Below are positions 8,983 through 17,598 of a stretch of 39,336 bases of DNA, piece by piece. Position numbers and translations under genes: made by a program. The DNA lies in NCBI GenBank assembly GCA_016125285.1, contig WGMA01000059.1, forward strand, positions 1-39,336, read 5' to 3'. How positions within the stretch are numbered: the first letter of the stretch is position 1; the number at the start of each line of letters is the position of its first letter. The stretch comes from Phycisphaera sp. Lineage in GTDB: Bacteria; Planctomycetota; Phycisphaerae; Phycisphaerales; Zrk34. Under the pieces are notes generated by a model. The model saw nothing but the letters and a program-made list of their open reading frames with translations, did no database searches and was not told the DNA's origin.

Positions 8983-9486
8983 TCAGCCGCCGCGCAAGTA
9001 ACGCTCGGCTTCTTCGATCCACTCAAGCTGACGGCGCGTATCTGGAACTGATAAACCACGTGCTGCGGAGATCCGTTCAACCGCCTCGCCCGCGCTCAAG
9101 CCTGAGATGATCAGCACAGTGGCCGCGATCATGGTCGCCCGACCGATGCCGGCAAAACAATGAATCGCGATGGATTGGCCGGCGACAAACCGTTCGTAGA
9201 TCGCGCGGGCGAAGTCGGCGGCGGCCTTGTCGTCGTAAGGTAACGCGTGGTCTGGCATCGGGTGCCGCAGGAACTCTACACCACACTGCAGGCAAGCCGC
9301 TTCCTCGCCCCGCATGTCGAGTCGATCAATCTCATCGTCTTCGAGCAGGCAGACGACCACATCCACACCATCTTGCTTGAGATCGCCAATCGAATCGACA
9401 ACAAACTCACCCCCGCCAGGACACGGCATGGTCTTCAGGCGTCCCGGCCCATCAGTATTAATCCAAGGGTGGCGTCTGCCGATCAC
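8983..9486 (-). CDS. Dual-specificity / tyrosine phosphatase-like protein
   Basis: 167 residues. HCFAGIGRA at 109-117 is the Cys-based phosphatase loop HCxxGxxR (Cys110, Arg116), and MPDH around Asp79 fits the general-acid loop. Substrates may be phosphoproteins or small phosphorylated molecules. The GTG start at 9486 overlaps the ftsI stop as GTGA, so translation is coupled to the division transpeptidase. Base composition is lower in GC than in ftsI, which may mean later acquisition. A role in the division cluster is an inference from position only. Confidence 0.8.
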   Translation of the reverse strand: MIGRRHPWINTDGPGRLKTMPCPGGGEFVVDSIGDLKQDGVDVVVCLLEDDEIDRLDMRGEEAACLQCGVEFLRHPMPDHALPYDDKAAADFARAIYERFVAGQSIAIHCFAGIGRATMIAATVLIISGLSAGEAVERISAARGLSVPDTRRQLEWIEEAERYLRGG

Positions 9487-11213
9487 CGCGACACCACGCG
9501 GGACTTGTCGACTTCCTGCTCCATGTCCGGCGCGACGCCAAGGTAAGGCAGGGTCTGCTCGACGATTTCCTTGGCGACGGGCGCCGAGACGACGCCGCCG
9601 TAGTGGCCGACCTTGGGGTCGGGGCGATGGACGGTGACGAGGACGATGACGCGCGGGTTACGCAGCGGGGCGCCGCAGATGAAGCTGGCGGTGTAGAGGC
9701 CGTCGGGGTAGTGGCCGTTGACCGGGACCTGCGCGGTGCCGGTCTTGCCCCAGATCTGATACAGCTTGGACTTGGCCATGCGGCCGGTGCCCTCGGTGAC
9801 CACGTCCCGCATGACCATGCGTGTGTGCATCGCGGTGGCGGGGCTGATCGCCCGCTGATACATCGGCGTGTCGGACTCGTCGGCGAGGATGCTCGGGGAG
9901 ACCATCATGCCGCCGTTGGCGAACGCGCTGAACGCCTTGACCAGCTGGATCGGCGTGACGGCGACCTCCTGGCCCATCGGCACGCTGCTCTTCGAGTACG
10001 ACGTCCACTTGTTGAGCGGGTTGACGATGCCGCGCGATTCGCCGGTCAGCCCCACGCCCGTCGACTCGCCGAACCCGAAGTCGCCCAGCGCCTGGAAGAG
10101 CTTGCGGTCGCCCAGCCGCTCGGCCACCTTCGCCATGCCGATGTTCGACGACACGACCAGCACTTCGTCCCACGAGATCAGCCCGTGGCCGTGCGCGTCG
10201 TGCAGGCGTCGGCCGTACGACGTGGCCCAGAATCCCGTCGTCGTGCAGTCGATCTTCTCGTCGGGCTTCACCACGCCCGCATCGGTGATCGCGGAATGGA
10301 TGAAGGGCTTGAAGATCGAGCCCGGCTCGTAGGGATCCGTCACGCAGCGGTTGCGCTTGACCTCTTCCTCGGCGTCCTGCGGGTTGTTGAGGTCGAACGG
10401 CGGCCAGTTCGCCATGGCCAGCAGCTGCCCGTTGTGGGCGTCCATCACGATCGCCTCGGCGCGATCGGCGCGGAACTTCTCGCACGCGCGGGCCAGCTCC
10501 TGCTCGGCGATCGACTGGATCACCAGGTCGAGGCTGAGCTTGATCGCCAGGCCGTCGCGGGCGGGCGTGTAGTCGGCGCGTTCGATCCACAGCGCCCTTC
10601 GGCGTGCGTCGCGCAGCGTGCGGAGCTTGCCGGACTGCCCCCGCAGCACCGAGTCGAGGGCGTATTCGAGTCCGTCGAGGCCCTTGTGCTCGGACCCGAC
10701 GAAGCCGACGACCTGAGCGGCGAGGGCGCCGTGGGGGTAGCTGCGGACGGAGCGCAGCTCGAGGCCGACGCCGCGCATGTCCGCCTTGCGGACCGAGTCG
10801 AGCTGCTGATCGGTCAGCAGGTCGTTGATCACGACGTAGCGCGAGTCGGCCCGCTGGTCGATCATCATGTCGAGGCGCGCGGGGTTGTCGCCGATGGCGT
10901 GGGCGAGCTTGACGGGAAAGTCGGCGGGGTCCTTGATGAGGCCGGGGTCGACGAACAGCTTGTAGCCGACCTCGGTGACGGCCAGCTCGCGTCCGGCGCG
11001 ATCGAGCAGCGCGCCGCGTCGCGGGTGAAGCTGCTCGGTGCCGCCGCGCTGGTTGACCATCGCCAGGATGCGCGCATCGGGCTGGACCTGGAGCTGCAGG
11101 ACGCGGCCGAGCAACGCCAGCAGCGCGACGACGATCACGGCGATCAGCAGGCGGGCGATGACCCACGTGCGGCGCTGCTGCGCGATCAGGCTGTCATCGA
11201 CGGGGGGCGACAT
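9483..11213 (-). CDS. ftsI: Class B penicillin-binding protein, division transpeptidase
   Basis: 576 residues. One N-terminal membrane helix (about 18-40), a dimerisation domain with RRGALLDRAGRELA, and the transpeptidase domain. The catalytic motifs are all present: S299-I-F-K302, S355-S-N357 and K490-T-G-T. It crosslinks septal peptidoglycan in the periplasm and is the target of beta-lactams. Position behind rsmH and ftsL marks it as FtsI rather than PBP2 of elongation. AAGGA lies six bases before the ATG. Its presence together with mreBCD shows that this lineage keeps a peptidoglycan machine, unlike many Planctomycetia. Confidence 0.94.
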   Translation of the reverse strand: MSPPVDDSLIAQQRRTWVIARLLIAVIVVALLALLGRVLQLQVQPDARILAMVNQRGGTEQLHPRRGALLDRAGRELAVTEVGYKLFVDPGLIKDPADFPVKLAHAIGDNPARLDMMIDQRADSRYVVINDLLTDQQLDSVRKADMRGVGLELRSVRSYPHGALAAQVVGFVGSEHKGLDGLEYALDSVLRGQSGKLRTLRDARRRALWIERADYTPARDGLAIKLSLDLVIQSIAEQELARACEKFRADRAEAIVMDAHNGQLLAMANWPPFDLNNPQDAEEEVKRNRCVTDPYEPGSIFKPFIHSAITDAGVVKPDEKIDCTTTGFWATSYGRRLHDAHGHGLISWDEVLVVSSNIGMAKVAERLGDRKLFQALGDFGFGESTGVGLTGESRGIVNPLNKWTSYSKSSVPMGQEVAVTPIQLVKAFSAFANGGMMVSPSILADESDTPMYQRAISPATAMHTRMVMRDVVTEGTGRMAKSKLYQIWGKTGTAQVPVNGHYPDGLYTASFICGAPLRNPRVIVLVTVHRPDPKVGHYGGVVSAPVAKEIVEQTLPYLGVAPDMEQEVDKSRVVSR

Positions 11214-11261
11214 GGGCGATCCTTCGCTATCGCGACCACGCGAGGTGCGTTTCGCTCAGTA

Positions 11262-11289
11262 AACATCGGCGAAATCGCCCTTCGATGTT
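11262..11289 (-). promoter_or_regulatory. Hairpin in the ftsL-ftsI gap
   Basis: AACATC and GATGTT (11262-11267, 11284-11289) enclose GGCGA-AA-TCGCC (11268-11279), giving an 11-base-pair interrupted stem in the 117-base gap before ftsI. It may be an RNA processing or attenuation signal; there is no T run. Confidence 0.35.
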
Positions 11290-11330
11290 CACCCTGCGCG
11301 ACAATCAGGCGAGCCGGGCGCGAGCAGCGT

Positions 11331-11612
11331 CTACTGCGACACGAGCGTGCCGCCCGACGTCGAGGCGTTCGGCATCGGCACGGCGGGCGCGACCGGCGTG
11401 TCGGTCTCGTCGAGGCGGTGGCGGATGCGGTCGGGGCGCGACAGTTCGGCCACGTCGCCCTGCGCGTTCCACACGTCCTGCCGCCCCTTGGTGATCTCGC
11501 GGTGAAGCTCGGCCGAGCGGTTGGCCAGCTCGAGGCGGTGGTGGCGCATGAGCATGACGCCGCCGGCGAGGGCGGTGAGCAGCAGCGTCAGCGTGATCAC
11601 CTTGGCGAACAT
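11331..11612 (-). CDS. ftsL: FtsL-like small division protein
   Basis: 93 residues, one membrane helix at about 4-22, then a charged, probably coiled-coil stretch (LELANRSAELHREITKGRQD) and a Pro/Ala/Ser-rich tail. The size, topology and position between rsmH and ftsI match FtsL, a bitopic scaffold of the divisome that recruits FtsI. FtsL proteins are poorly conserved in sequence, so the call rests mainly on synteny. The ATG is 18 bases after the LysM gene stop. Confidence 0.65.
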   Translation of the reverse strand: MFAKVITLTLLLTALAGGVMLMRHHRLELANRSAELHREITKGRQDVWNAQGDVAELSRPDRIRHRLDETDTPVAPAVPMPNASTSGGTLVSQ

Positions 11613-11630
11613 GCGGGGCGGGGCCTCATC

Positions 11631-12578
11631 TCATCGCTTGGGCACGCGGAGCTCGACACCGGCGGGGACAACGTCGGGGTTGTTGATCCGGTCGCGGTTC
11701 AGCTCGTAGAGGTCACGCCACTTGCGGGACGTGCCGTAAAACTTCTGCGCGATCTCCGACAGCGTGTCGCCCTTCTGCGTGGTGTAGCTGCCGTAGGCGG
11801 GCGCGGCGATGGGCTGCGGCTGGGCCTGCGGCGCGGGCGCGGCCTGCGGGGCCGGCGCGGGGGCCGCGGCGGTCGCGCCCTGCGACGGGATGATCAGCCG
11901 GACGCCGGCGCGGATGTCGCTCGGCGATCGCATCCGCGTGCGGTTGGCCTCGTAGATGGCGTTGACGAAGCTCTTGGGGTCGCTGGAGTACTGGCTGGCG
12001 ATCGACCAGAGCGTGTCGCCCTTCTGGACGCTGTGGAAGCGGTACTGCGGCGAAGCGGGCGCCGGCGGCGCGGGGATGACCTCGGTGCGCGTGGGCTGCG
12101 GCGCGGGCGGCGCCGCGGTCTCGTGCGCCTGCTCGACGATGCGGCGGACCTCTTCGCTGGTGGCGCGGTCGACGGTCGCCTGCGTCACGGGGCTGAACCC
12201 GGTGAGTGTCGCGGTGTTGTCGTTGTGGGTCTCGGCGCTGTGGCCGGGCACGCCGTTGACGATCACGTCGGGCGCCGGGAAGAACGTCGACGGCGCGTCG
12301 CGATGCGGCAGGGGCGCGGGCTGCGGCGCGGCCTGCGGCTGGGGCGACGGCTGGGCGACCCGCGGAGCGGTCGTCGGCGCCGTGTTCTTCACCACGTCCG
12401 GCGTCACGTTGTCACCGAACAGCGGCGCGGGGAACGCCGACGGATCGATCTCCGGCGTGGGCGGGTTGCCTGCCTGCTGTTGTTGTTGAGCGACGGAGAG
12501 GTGGTCCGAAATGAGAACACCGATGAGGATGATCACCCCCATCCCGACGAGCAGACCGATCTTGGTTTCGTGGGTCAT
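11631..12578 (-). CDS. Membrane-anchored protein with two LysM domains
   Basis: 315 residues. A single N-terminal membrane helix (IGLLVGMGVIILIGVLI) is followed by Gln-rich and Ala/Pro-rich linkers and two C-terminal LysM modules: HSVQKGDTLWSIASQ and TTQKGDTLSEIAQKFYG, each ending in a VxLxIP/VELRVP strand. LysM binds N-acetylglucosamine in peptidoglycan. The ATG at 12578 has AAGGA eight bases upstream; an alternative ATG at 12587 would add MSR. The gene sits between rsmH and ftsL, where no such gene occurs in the usual division cluster, so it may tether the divisome to the wall. Confidence 0.88.
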   Translation of the reverse strand: MTHETKIGLLVGMGVIILIGVLISDHLSVAQQQQQAGNPPTPEIDPSAFPAPLFGDNVTPDVVKNTAPTTAPRVAQPSPQPQAAPQPAPLPHRDAPSTFFPAPDVIVNGVPGHSAETHNDNTATLTGFSPVTQATVDRATSEEVRRIVEQAHETAAPPAPQPTRTEVIPAPPAPASPQYRFHSVQKGDTLWSIASQYSSDPKSFVNAIYEANRTRMRSPSDIRAGVRLIIPSQGATAAAPAPAPQAAPAPQAQPQPIAAPAYGSYTTQKGDTLSEIAQKFYGTSRKWRDLYELNRDRINNPDVVPAGVELRVPKR

Positions 12579-12632
12579 ACGACTCATCCTTGAATCTGAA
12601 GAAGCACCATCCTTGGTGACTTGACGATTGTA

Positions 12633-13547
12633 TCAACTCTCGCGCTCAATGGAACCGTTTAACCAACGTATTCCACGAGTTTTTGCCGATCGGCTGCGGG
12701 GGTTGTCGGCGATCTCACGCGCCGTGGGCGTCATCGGCTTCTTCGTCAGCGCTTCGGCGCGGTCGTCCCTGACCCATTCGCGAAACGTCTGCTTGACCCG
12801 TCGATCCTCCAGCGAGTGAAAGCTGATGAACACCGCTCGTCCGCCGGGGCTCATCAGCTCGGGCAACGATTCGAGCAGCGCGTCCAGTGCGCCGAGCTCG
12901 TCGTTGACCGCGATGCGCAGCGCCTGAAAGGTGCGTGTCGCCGGGTCGATCCGCTGATGCCTGCCGCGTGGATACGCCGAAGCGCACAACGCCGCCAACT
13001 CCCTCGTATCTCTGATCGGCTTATTTCGTCGTGCGTCTACAATTTTCCGCGCGATGCGGCGCGACAACCGCTCGTCGCCGTACCGATAAATCACGTCTGC
13101 CAGATCGCGCTCGGGCAGCTGGTTGACCAGGTCCGCGGCGGTGGTGTCGAGCGTGGGGTCGAGCCGCATGTCGAGCGGCCCCTCGCGCTGGAAGCTCAGG
13201 CCGCGCGACGCGTCGTCCATCTGGCTCGACGCGAAGCCCAGATCGGCGATCAGCCCGTCGACGCGCCCGACGCCCAGCTCGTCGAGCGCGGCGCGGGCGT
13301 GTCGGAAGTTGACGTGCACCAGATCGAGCGTGACGGGCGCGTCGGCGAGGGCGCGGCGTGCGGCGTCGAGCGACGCGGGGTCGGCGTCGAGGCCGACGTA
13401 TCGCCCGCCCGGCGCGAGGCGCGGCGTGATGCGTGCGGCGTGCCCGCCCTGCCCGAGCGTGCAGTCGAGCACGATCTCGCCCGGGCGCGGGTCCAGCAGC
13501 GTCAGCACCTCGTCGGGCATCACGGGAACATGGATGGGGTCGGACAT
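12633..13547 (-). CDS. rsmH: 16S rRNA (cytosine1402-N4)-methyltransferase
   Basis: 304 residues. HVPVMPDEVLTLL at the N-terminus, VLDCTLGQGGHA (SAM-binding loop), LIADLGFASSQMDD, RGLSFQREGPLDMR, and GRAVFISFHSLEDRRVK are diagnostic for RsmH (MraW). It methylates N4 of C1402 in the decoding centre of 16S rRNA. It is the first gene of a minus-strand rsmH-LysM-ftsL-ftsI cluster; no mraZ precedes it. The ATG at 13547 is preferred over the upstream one at 13577, because MSDPIHVPVM is the family N-terminus and a -10 element lies six bases upstream. Confidence 0.95.
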   Translation of the reverse strand: MSDPIHVPVMPDEVLTLLDPRPGEIVLDCTLGQGGHAARITPRLAPGGRYVGLDADPASLDAARRALADAPVTLDLVHVNFRHARAALDELGVGRVDGLIADLGFASSQMDDASRGLSFQREGPLDMRLDPTLDTTAADLVNQLPERDLADVIYRYGDERLSRRIARKIVDARRNKPIRDTRELAALCASAYPRGRHQRIDPATRTFQALRIAVNDELGALDALLESLPELMSPGGRAVFISFHSLEDRRVKQTFREWVRDDRAEALTKKPMTPTAREIADNPRSRSAKTRGIRWLNGSIERES

Positions 13548-13559
13548 CGCCGTATGATA
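13548..13559 (-). promoter_or_regulatory. -10 element of a probable leaderless rsmH promoter
   Basis: On the minus strand TATCAT (13554-13559) is followed by six bases and the ATG. No ribosome binding site is present. Confidence 0.45.
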
Positions 13560-13626
13560 GCGAGCCGCGCGACGCACGCTGCGAGGCGCTGTCGGGCGTC
13601 GGCGTTCCTCGGTAGTCCAATAGAGT

Positions 13627-13638
13627 TATAATGGTCGC
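13627..13638 (+). promoter_or_regulatory. -10 element of a probable leaderless promoter
   Basis: A perfect TATAAT (13627-13632) in the context GAGTTATAATG is followed by six bases and the ATG at 13639. The same GAGTTATAATG string occurs before the next gene at 14981-14991. Confidence 0.6.
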
Positions 13639-14943
13639 ATGCTGGTCGCGTGCCGATGCGGCAACACGGTTCAGGTTTCTCAGGACAGCATCCGCGAGGG
13701 TATCTGCTGGTGCGATAGCTGCGGTGCGTTGATCAATCTCGCCGAGGCGCCGCGGGTGCAATCCACGCCGGACGCCCCGGCGCCGCCGCGCCCCGCGCCG
13801 CGCCAGCCTCCGCCGAAGACAACCGGCCCGCCGCCACAGCCGCGCGCGCCCAAGGCCGTCGGCCCCCCGCCGCAGCCGCGTGCGCCGAAGCCCATCGGTC
13901 CGCCCCCGCAGCAGCGCCCGCCGAAGACCACGGGACCGCCGCCGCAACCCCGAGCGCCCCAGCCGCGCGCCCCGCAGGCACGCGCGCCGCAACCGCGTGC
14001 GCCGCAACCCCGTCAAGAGCCGCGTCCAGCCCCGCGCTCGGCGCCGCCGGCGGACGCGCCCCCGCCGTCGGGCCTTGCCGACGCCGCCGCGGCCGCGGCG
14101 TCATCGCCCGCGCCGCGCCGCAGCGGACGCAAGCAACCGGTCATCGCGCAGGGCATCGGCGGCCCGACGACCAAGCGGCCCGACCCGCGCCGCCGCGCCC
14201 CGCACCCACTGCTGCCGATGCTGGCGATCATCGCCGCGACGACCGCGATGGCGATCTTCACCGCCGGCCCCGCCGACGTCGACGCCAACGCCGGCGCCAA
14301 CGCGGCCGGCGTCGTCCCGGGGCAGGTCGACCTCATCGGCTATTGGCCGCTCGACGGCAACGCCAACGACTCGGGACCGTACCGGCTCAACGGCAAGCTC
14401 GTCGGCGGGCCGAAGTTCGTGCCGGGACGCATCGGCAAGGCCGCGGAGTTCAACGGCAAGAACCGCATCGAGATCCGCGGGCACGCCGCGTTCGACGCCG
14501 CGACCGACGCCGTGACGATCGCCGCGTGGGTGAAGCTGCCCAACACGCCGCAGCACGACTGGGCGGGGATCGTGACGCGCGGCGACGCGACGTGGCGCCT
14601 GTCGCTGGCGGACAAGGCCAACGGGCGGCTGTCCTTTTCAATCAACAGCGGCTCGCCGAACGACTACGCCGCGTCCACCGCCACGTCGCTCAACGACGAC
14701 AAGTGGCACCACGTCGTCGGCGTCTACAGCGGGGTGACGGTGGACCTCTACGTCGACGGGCAACTCGCGGGGACCAACAGCCGCGTGTCGTCGGCGGTGA
14801 ACCGTCAGTCGCGTCCGATCTGGATCAGCGGCAACGCCGACAAGCCCGGCCGCGAGCTGATCGGCGCGGTCGACGACGTGCGCGTCTACCAGGGCGCGAT
14901 GACCGACGCGCAGGTCCGTGATCTGTACCAGCAATCGAATTGA
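13639..14943 (+). CDS. Zinc-ribbon membrane protein with a LamG-like ectodomain
   Basis: 434 residues. The N-terminal 35 residues hold four main Cys (CRC, CWCDSC), a small zinc ribbon. Residues 40-135 are a Pro/Arg-rich low-complexity region with a 12-residue repeat. One membrane helix follows at about 190-208. The C-terminal 200 residues are a concanavalin A/LamG-3 jelly-roll: YWPLDGNANDSG, FNGKNRIEI, AAWVKLPN, WHHVVGVYSG, LYVDGQL, GAVDDVRVYQGAMTDAQV. Such domains bind glycans or proteins outside the membrane. The ribbon faces the cytoplasm if the helix is inserted N-in. No specific role is known. Its downstream neighbour has the same plan with another ectodomain. Confidence 0.82.
   Translation: MLVACRCGNTVQVSQDSIREGICWCDSCGALINLAEAPRVQSTPDAPAPPRPAPRQPPPKTTGPPPQPRAPKAVGPPPQPRAPKPIGPPPQQRPPKTTGPPPQPRAPQPRAPQARAPQPRAPQPRQEPRPAPRSAPPADAPPPSGLADAAAAAASSPAPRRSGRKQPVIAQGIGGPTTKRPDPRRRAPHPLLPMLAIIAATTAMAIFTAGPADVDANAGANAAGVVPGQVDLIGYWPLDGNANDSGPYRLNGKLVGGPKFVPGRIGKAAEFNGKNRIEIRGHAAFDAATDAVTIAAWVKLPNTPQHDWAGIVTRGDATWRLSLADKANGRLSFSINSGSPNDYAASTATSLNDDKWHHVVGVYSGVTVDLYVDGQLAGTNSRVSSAVNRQSRPIWISGNADKPGRELIGAVDDVRVYQGAMTDAQVRDLYQQSN
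13825..13968 (+). repeat. Four 36-base in-frame tandem repeats
   Basis: Four 12-residue units start GPPPQPRAPKAV, GPPPQPRAPKPI, GPPPQQRPPKTT and GPPPQPRAPQPR. They form the proline-rich linker of the LamG protein; the last unit decays into shorter QPRAP copies. Confidence 0.8.
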
Positions 14944-14984
14944 CCGGCCGGTTCCCGCCGATTCGCCACGGCCACAACCCGAGT

Positions 14985-14999
14985 TATAATGCGACCGCC
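14985..14999 (+). promoter_or_regulatory. -10 element close to the start of the vWA gene
   Basis: A perfect TATAAT at 14985-14990 in GAGTTATAATG is nine bases before the ATG at 15000 and 18 before an in-frame ATG at 15009. Transcription would begin at about 14997, leaving almost no leader. Confidence 0.5.
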
Positions 15000-16070
15000 A
15001 TGATAAACATGATCTGCCCGCAATGCGGGGACGAGTTGGAAATCGACGAAGGGTTCCGCGGAGGCGTCTGCCGCTGCTTCAACTGCGGCATGCTGATGAC
15101 CGTTCCGGACGAGCCGGATGCCGCCACGCAGGAGCGTGTGCAAGCGCCGCCGAAGCGTCGCACCTCCGCGCCGTCGAAGCGTCGCTCGTCGGCGCCGGCG
15201 CCACGCCCGGCGTCGGCCCCCAAACCGATCCGCGCCCAGCCGGTCGACATGTCGACGATCGATGCGTCGTCGGTGCCCGTCGCCCGCAAGCGTCGCCCGC
15301 CCCGCAAGAGCGTCAAGTACAGCGTGTGGGGCGTCGTGGGCGTGTTCGTGCTGGCGCTGATCGTGGCGATCATCGTGACGATCAGCGTGCTGTTCGAGAA
15401 GCCGCCGGAGGTCACGCCGGAGCAGATCTACAAAGAGCAGTTCGCCCTGAACGAGAACCCGTACACCAAGGGCGAGCCGAACTTCATCGGCATCGACGCC
15501 GGCAAGCGCACGGTCGTGATGATCGACAGCTCGCAGTCGTTCGCGAACTACATCGACTACCTCAAGCAGATGGCGCTGCGCAGCGTCAAGACGCTCCGCG
15601 CCGACCAGGAGATCCAGTTCATCTTCTGGCGGGACGGGGCGCCGATGGCGTACCCCGAGGAGCCGCGCGCCGCGGGACAGATCAAGCGCGACATGATGGC
15701 GTCGCAGCTCGACCAGGTCTTCGCGACCGGCGGGATGAAGGTCGCCCCGGCGTTCCAGAAGGCCATCGCCGAGAAGCCCGATCGCCTGATCATCGTCGCG
15801 CACCAGGTGCCGCTGCCCGAGGAGCTGACGGGCGTGGCCGACCAGCTCAAGAAGGCGAACATCAAGACCTACGTTGTGCTCATTGATTACCCCGACCCGT
15901 TTTTCAAGAAGCTCGCCGAGGGCACGGGCGGCCAGTACATCGACATCCCCGCCGCGCGGCTGCGTCGGTGGTACGAGGAGTTCCTGAACCAGGGCGGCCA
16001 GCCCTACACACCGGGTCAGGACGATGCGCCGGCCACGACGTCCGACGCGACGCCGCCCGCGACAAAGTGA
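15000..16070 (+). CDS. Zinc-ribbon membrane protein with a vWA-like domain
   Basis: 356 residues. CPQCGDELEIDEGF and CRCFNCGM at the N-terminus form a zinc ribbon. A Lys/Arg/Pro-rich stretch follows, then one membrane helix at about 107-132. The C-terminal part looks like a von Willebrand A fold: VVMIDSSQSF carries a MIDAS-like DxSxS (Asp176, Ser178, Ser180), and QIQFIFW, DRLIIVAHQV and IKTYVVLIDY give the other strands. The tail is Pro/Thr-rich. The domain would bind metal and a partner protein. The substrate is unknown. It is a tandem architectural relative of the upstream LamG gene. Confidence 0.75.
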   Translation: MINMICPQCGDELEIDEGFRGGVCRCFNCGMLMTVPDEPDAATQERVQAPPKRRTSAPSKRRSSAPAPRPASAPKPIRAQPVDMSTIDASSVPVARKRRPPRKSVKYSVWGVVGVFVLALIVAIIVTISVLFEKPPEVTPEQIYKEQFALNENPYTKGEPNFIGIDAGKRTVVMIDSSQSFANYIDYLKQMALRSVKTLRADQEIQFIFWRDGAPMAYPEEPRAAGQIKRDMMASQLDQVFATGGMKVAPAFQKAIAEKPDRLIIVAHQVPLPEELTGVADQLKKANIKTYVVLIDYPDPFFKKLAEGTGGQYIDIPAARLRRWYEEFLNQGGQPYTPGQDDAPATTSDATPPATK

Positions 16071-16095
16071 TTTGAGGGATCGACGCCGGGCCGCG

Positions 16096-16677
16096 TCACG
16101 CCGGCTCGCCGCGGCGACGCGGGCGGCTCGGACCGGCCACCTTCGACACCTCGAAGCCGAACAGCGGCACCATCCGCACCAGCACCACCGACAGCACGCC
16201 GCCCACCGCGGCGCTGTACAGCAGGATCAGCAGACGCAGCATCACCTCGTCGCCCGCCGACCAGTCCGGCAGCGGGTAGCCGAGGATCTTGCGCGTGAAG
16301 AACACGACGATCACGACCAGGTGGATCGCCCCGCCGGACACCATCATCATCGACGCGATCGTCAGCGGGTGACGACGGAACAGCATCGGCCGCACCTGCA
16401 GGATAAAGTACGCCCCGGCGAGATAGCCCAGCGCGTAGGGTCCGACGAGGTGAAGCCCGCCGGCGTAGGGCGACGCCAAGTCGGTCAGCAGGCCCAGCAC
16501 GCCCCACGCGGTGAAGACCACCGACTCCGACGCCCACAGCCCCACGAGCACCGCCAGCAGCAGCAGGAAGCGCGGCGCGACCGGGCCGTACGGCGACTCC
16601 CACGCCATCGCGTCCGCCAGCCCCACCTGCAGGGCCAGCAGCAGATACGCCAGGATGGCGAACACCCACCACCTCAC
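16096..16677 (-). CDS. mreD: Rod shape-determining protein MreD
   Basis: 193 residues with about five to six hydrophobic helices. Sequence conservation of MreD is low; the call rests on the polytopic topology, length and place after mreC. The GTG start at 16677 overlaps the mreC stop as GTGA. RWWVFAILAYLLLALQVGLAD begins the first helix. MreD is an inner-membrane part of the elongasome that links MreC to the cell wall synthases. Confidence 0.8.
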   Translation of the reverse strand: MRWWVFAILAYLLLALQVGLADAMAWESPYGPVAPRFLLLLAVLVGLWASESVVFTAWGVLGLLTDLASPYAGGLHLVGPYALGYLAGAYFILQVRPMLFRRHPLTIASMMMVSGGAIHLVVIVVFFTRKILGYPLPDWSAGDEVMLRLLILLYSAAVGGVLSVVLVRMVPLFGFEVSKVAGPSRPRRRGEPA

Positions 16678-17594
16678 GGCGCGCCCTCCTTCGTGGCGCC
16701 GGCCAGCGGCACGGCCGTCGTCGCGCCCTCGCCGGGCGCCGCGCCGCGGCTCGGCACGAGCACCGTCACCGCGTCGATGTACCGCAGCGACATGATCGCC
16801 TGGATCGTTACGCGTTTGCGGAGCAGGTCGTCGGGCATGTCCTCGACCGCGATCACCTGGCCGATGATCCACCCGTGCACCGCGCCGGGCCAGGCGGGGT
16901 CCTTCAGCCGCGCCGCGTCGCCGACCTGCACCGGCAGCGACCGCGCGATCACCGCGGTGAGCCGGTCCGATCCGTCGGCGTCGAACTGCGCCAGCGGCAG
17001 CGTATCGATCACGACGCCCGACCCCGACGCGCTGAACGGGCCGATGACCGCGGTGACGTGCGTGCCGGCGGTCGTGATCGGATCGAGCGTCGAGGCGACG
17101 TGCCCGACCTGGCCGACCCGGCCGATCAGGTAAGCGCCCTCCACGACCACCATGCCCGCGCCCACGCCGTCGCGCGCCCCCAGCTCGAGGTGCAGCGTGT
17201 TGGACGACGGATCGGCGCTGCGACCCGACACCGCGGCGCGGCGATACACGAAGCTACGATCGCCGAGCTGGCTGTCGAGCTTCTGCAGCGCGCTGATGTC
17301 CTTCTCGAGCTGGCTGACCTTCCACTGCAGGCGGTAGTTCTCGTTCTCCAGCTCCAGCACCTTGTCGCGCAGCTGCACGCCCTGCACGGCCTCGAGCGGC
17401 TGATCGACGTGCTGACGCAGGCTCGCCGACAGCTTGTGCAGCGGCTCGCTGAGCGGCTGCACGGTGGTGATCACCGCCATCGACACGGGCTTGGAGAAGC
17501 TGGCGTAGCGGTCCGGCAGCAGCGCGGCGACAGCCAGCGCGACCACGGCGGCCGCGCCCCACATCGTCCGTGATGTCAGGCCGCTCCTGTTCAT
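16674..17594 (-). CDS. mreC: Rod shape-determining protein MreC
   Basis: 306 residues. An N-terminal membrane helix (about 11-27), then a coiled coil around residues 65-105 (VLELENENYRLQWKVSQLEK) and the two beta-barrel regions, with GMVVVEGAYLIGRVGQVG, VTAVIG and SLPVQVGDA. MreC is a periplasmic scaffold of the elongation machine and links MreB filaments to PBP2. ATG at 17594 (MNRSGLTSR) is chosen; the open frame upstream only reads through the heptamer-repeat gap. The C-terminal tail is Ala/Gly-rich. Confidence 0.9.
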   Translation of the reverse strand: MNRSGLTSRTMWGAAAVVALAVAALLPDRYASFSKPVSMAVITTVQPLSEPLHKLSASLRQHVDQPLEAVQGVQLRDKVLELENENYRLQWKVSQLEKDISALQKLDSQLGDRSFVYRRAAVSGRSADPSSNTLHLELGARDGVGAGMVVVEGAYLIGRVGQVGHVASTLDPITTAGTHVTAVIGPFSASGSGVVIDTLPLAQFDADGSDRLTAVIARSLPVQVGDAARLKDPAWPGAVHGWIIGQVIAVEDMPDDLLRKRVTIQAIMSLRYIDAVTVLVPSRGAAPGEGATTAVPLAGATKEGAP

Positions 17595-17598
17595 TTTT

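Noticed and set aside
9603-12593. A 996-residue plus-strand open frame opposite ftsI, ftsL and the LysM gene
   Set aside because: Its protein is an Arg/Val/Asp/His-rich string without domain patterns. High GC removes stop codons in the antisense frame; the minus-strand genes carry all known motifs.
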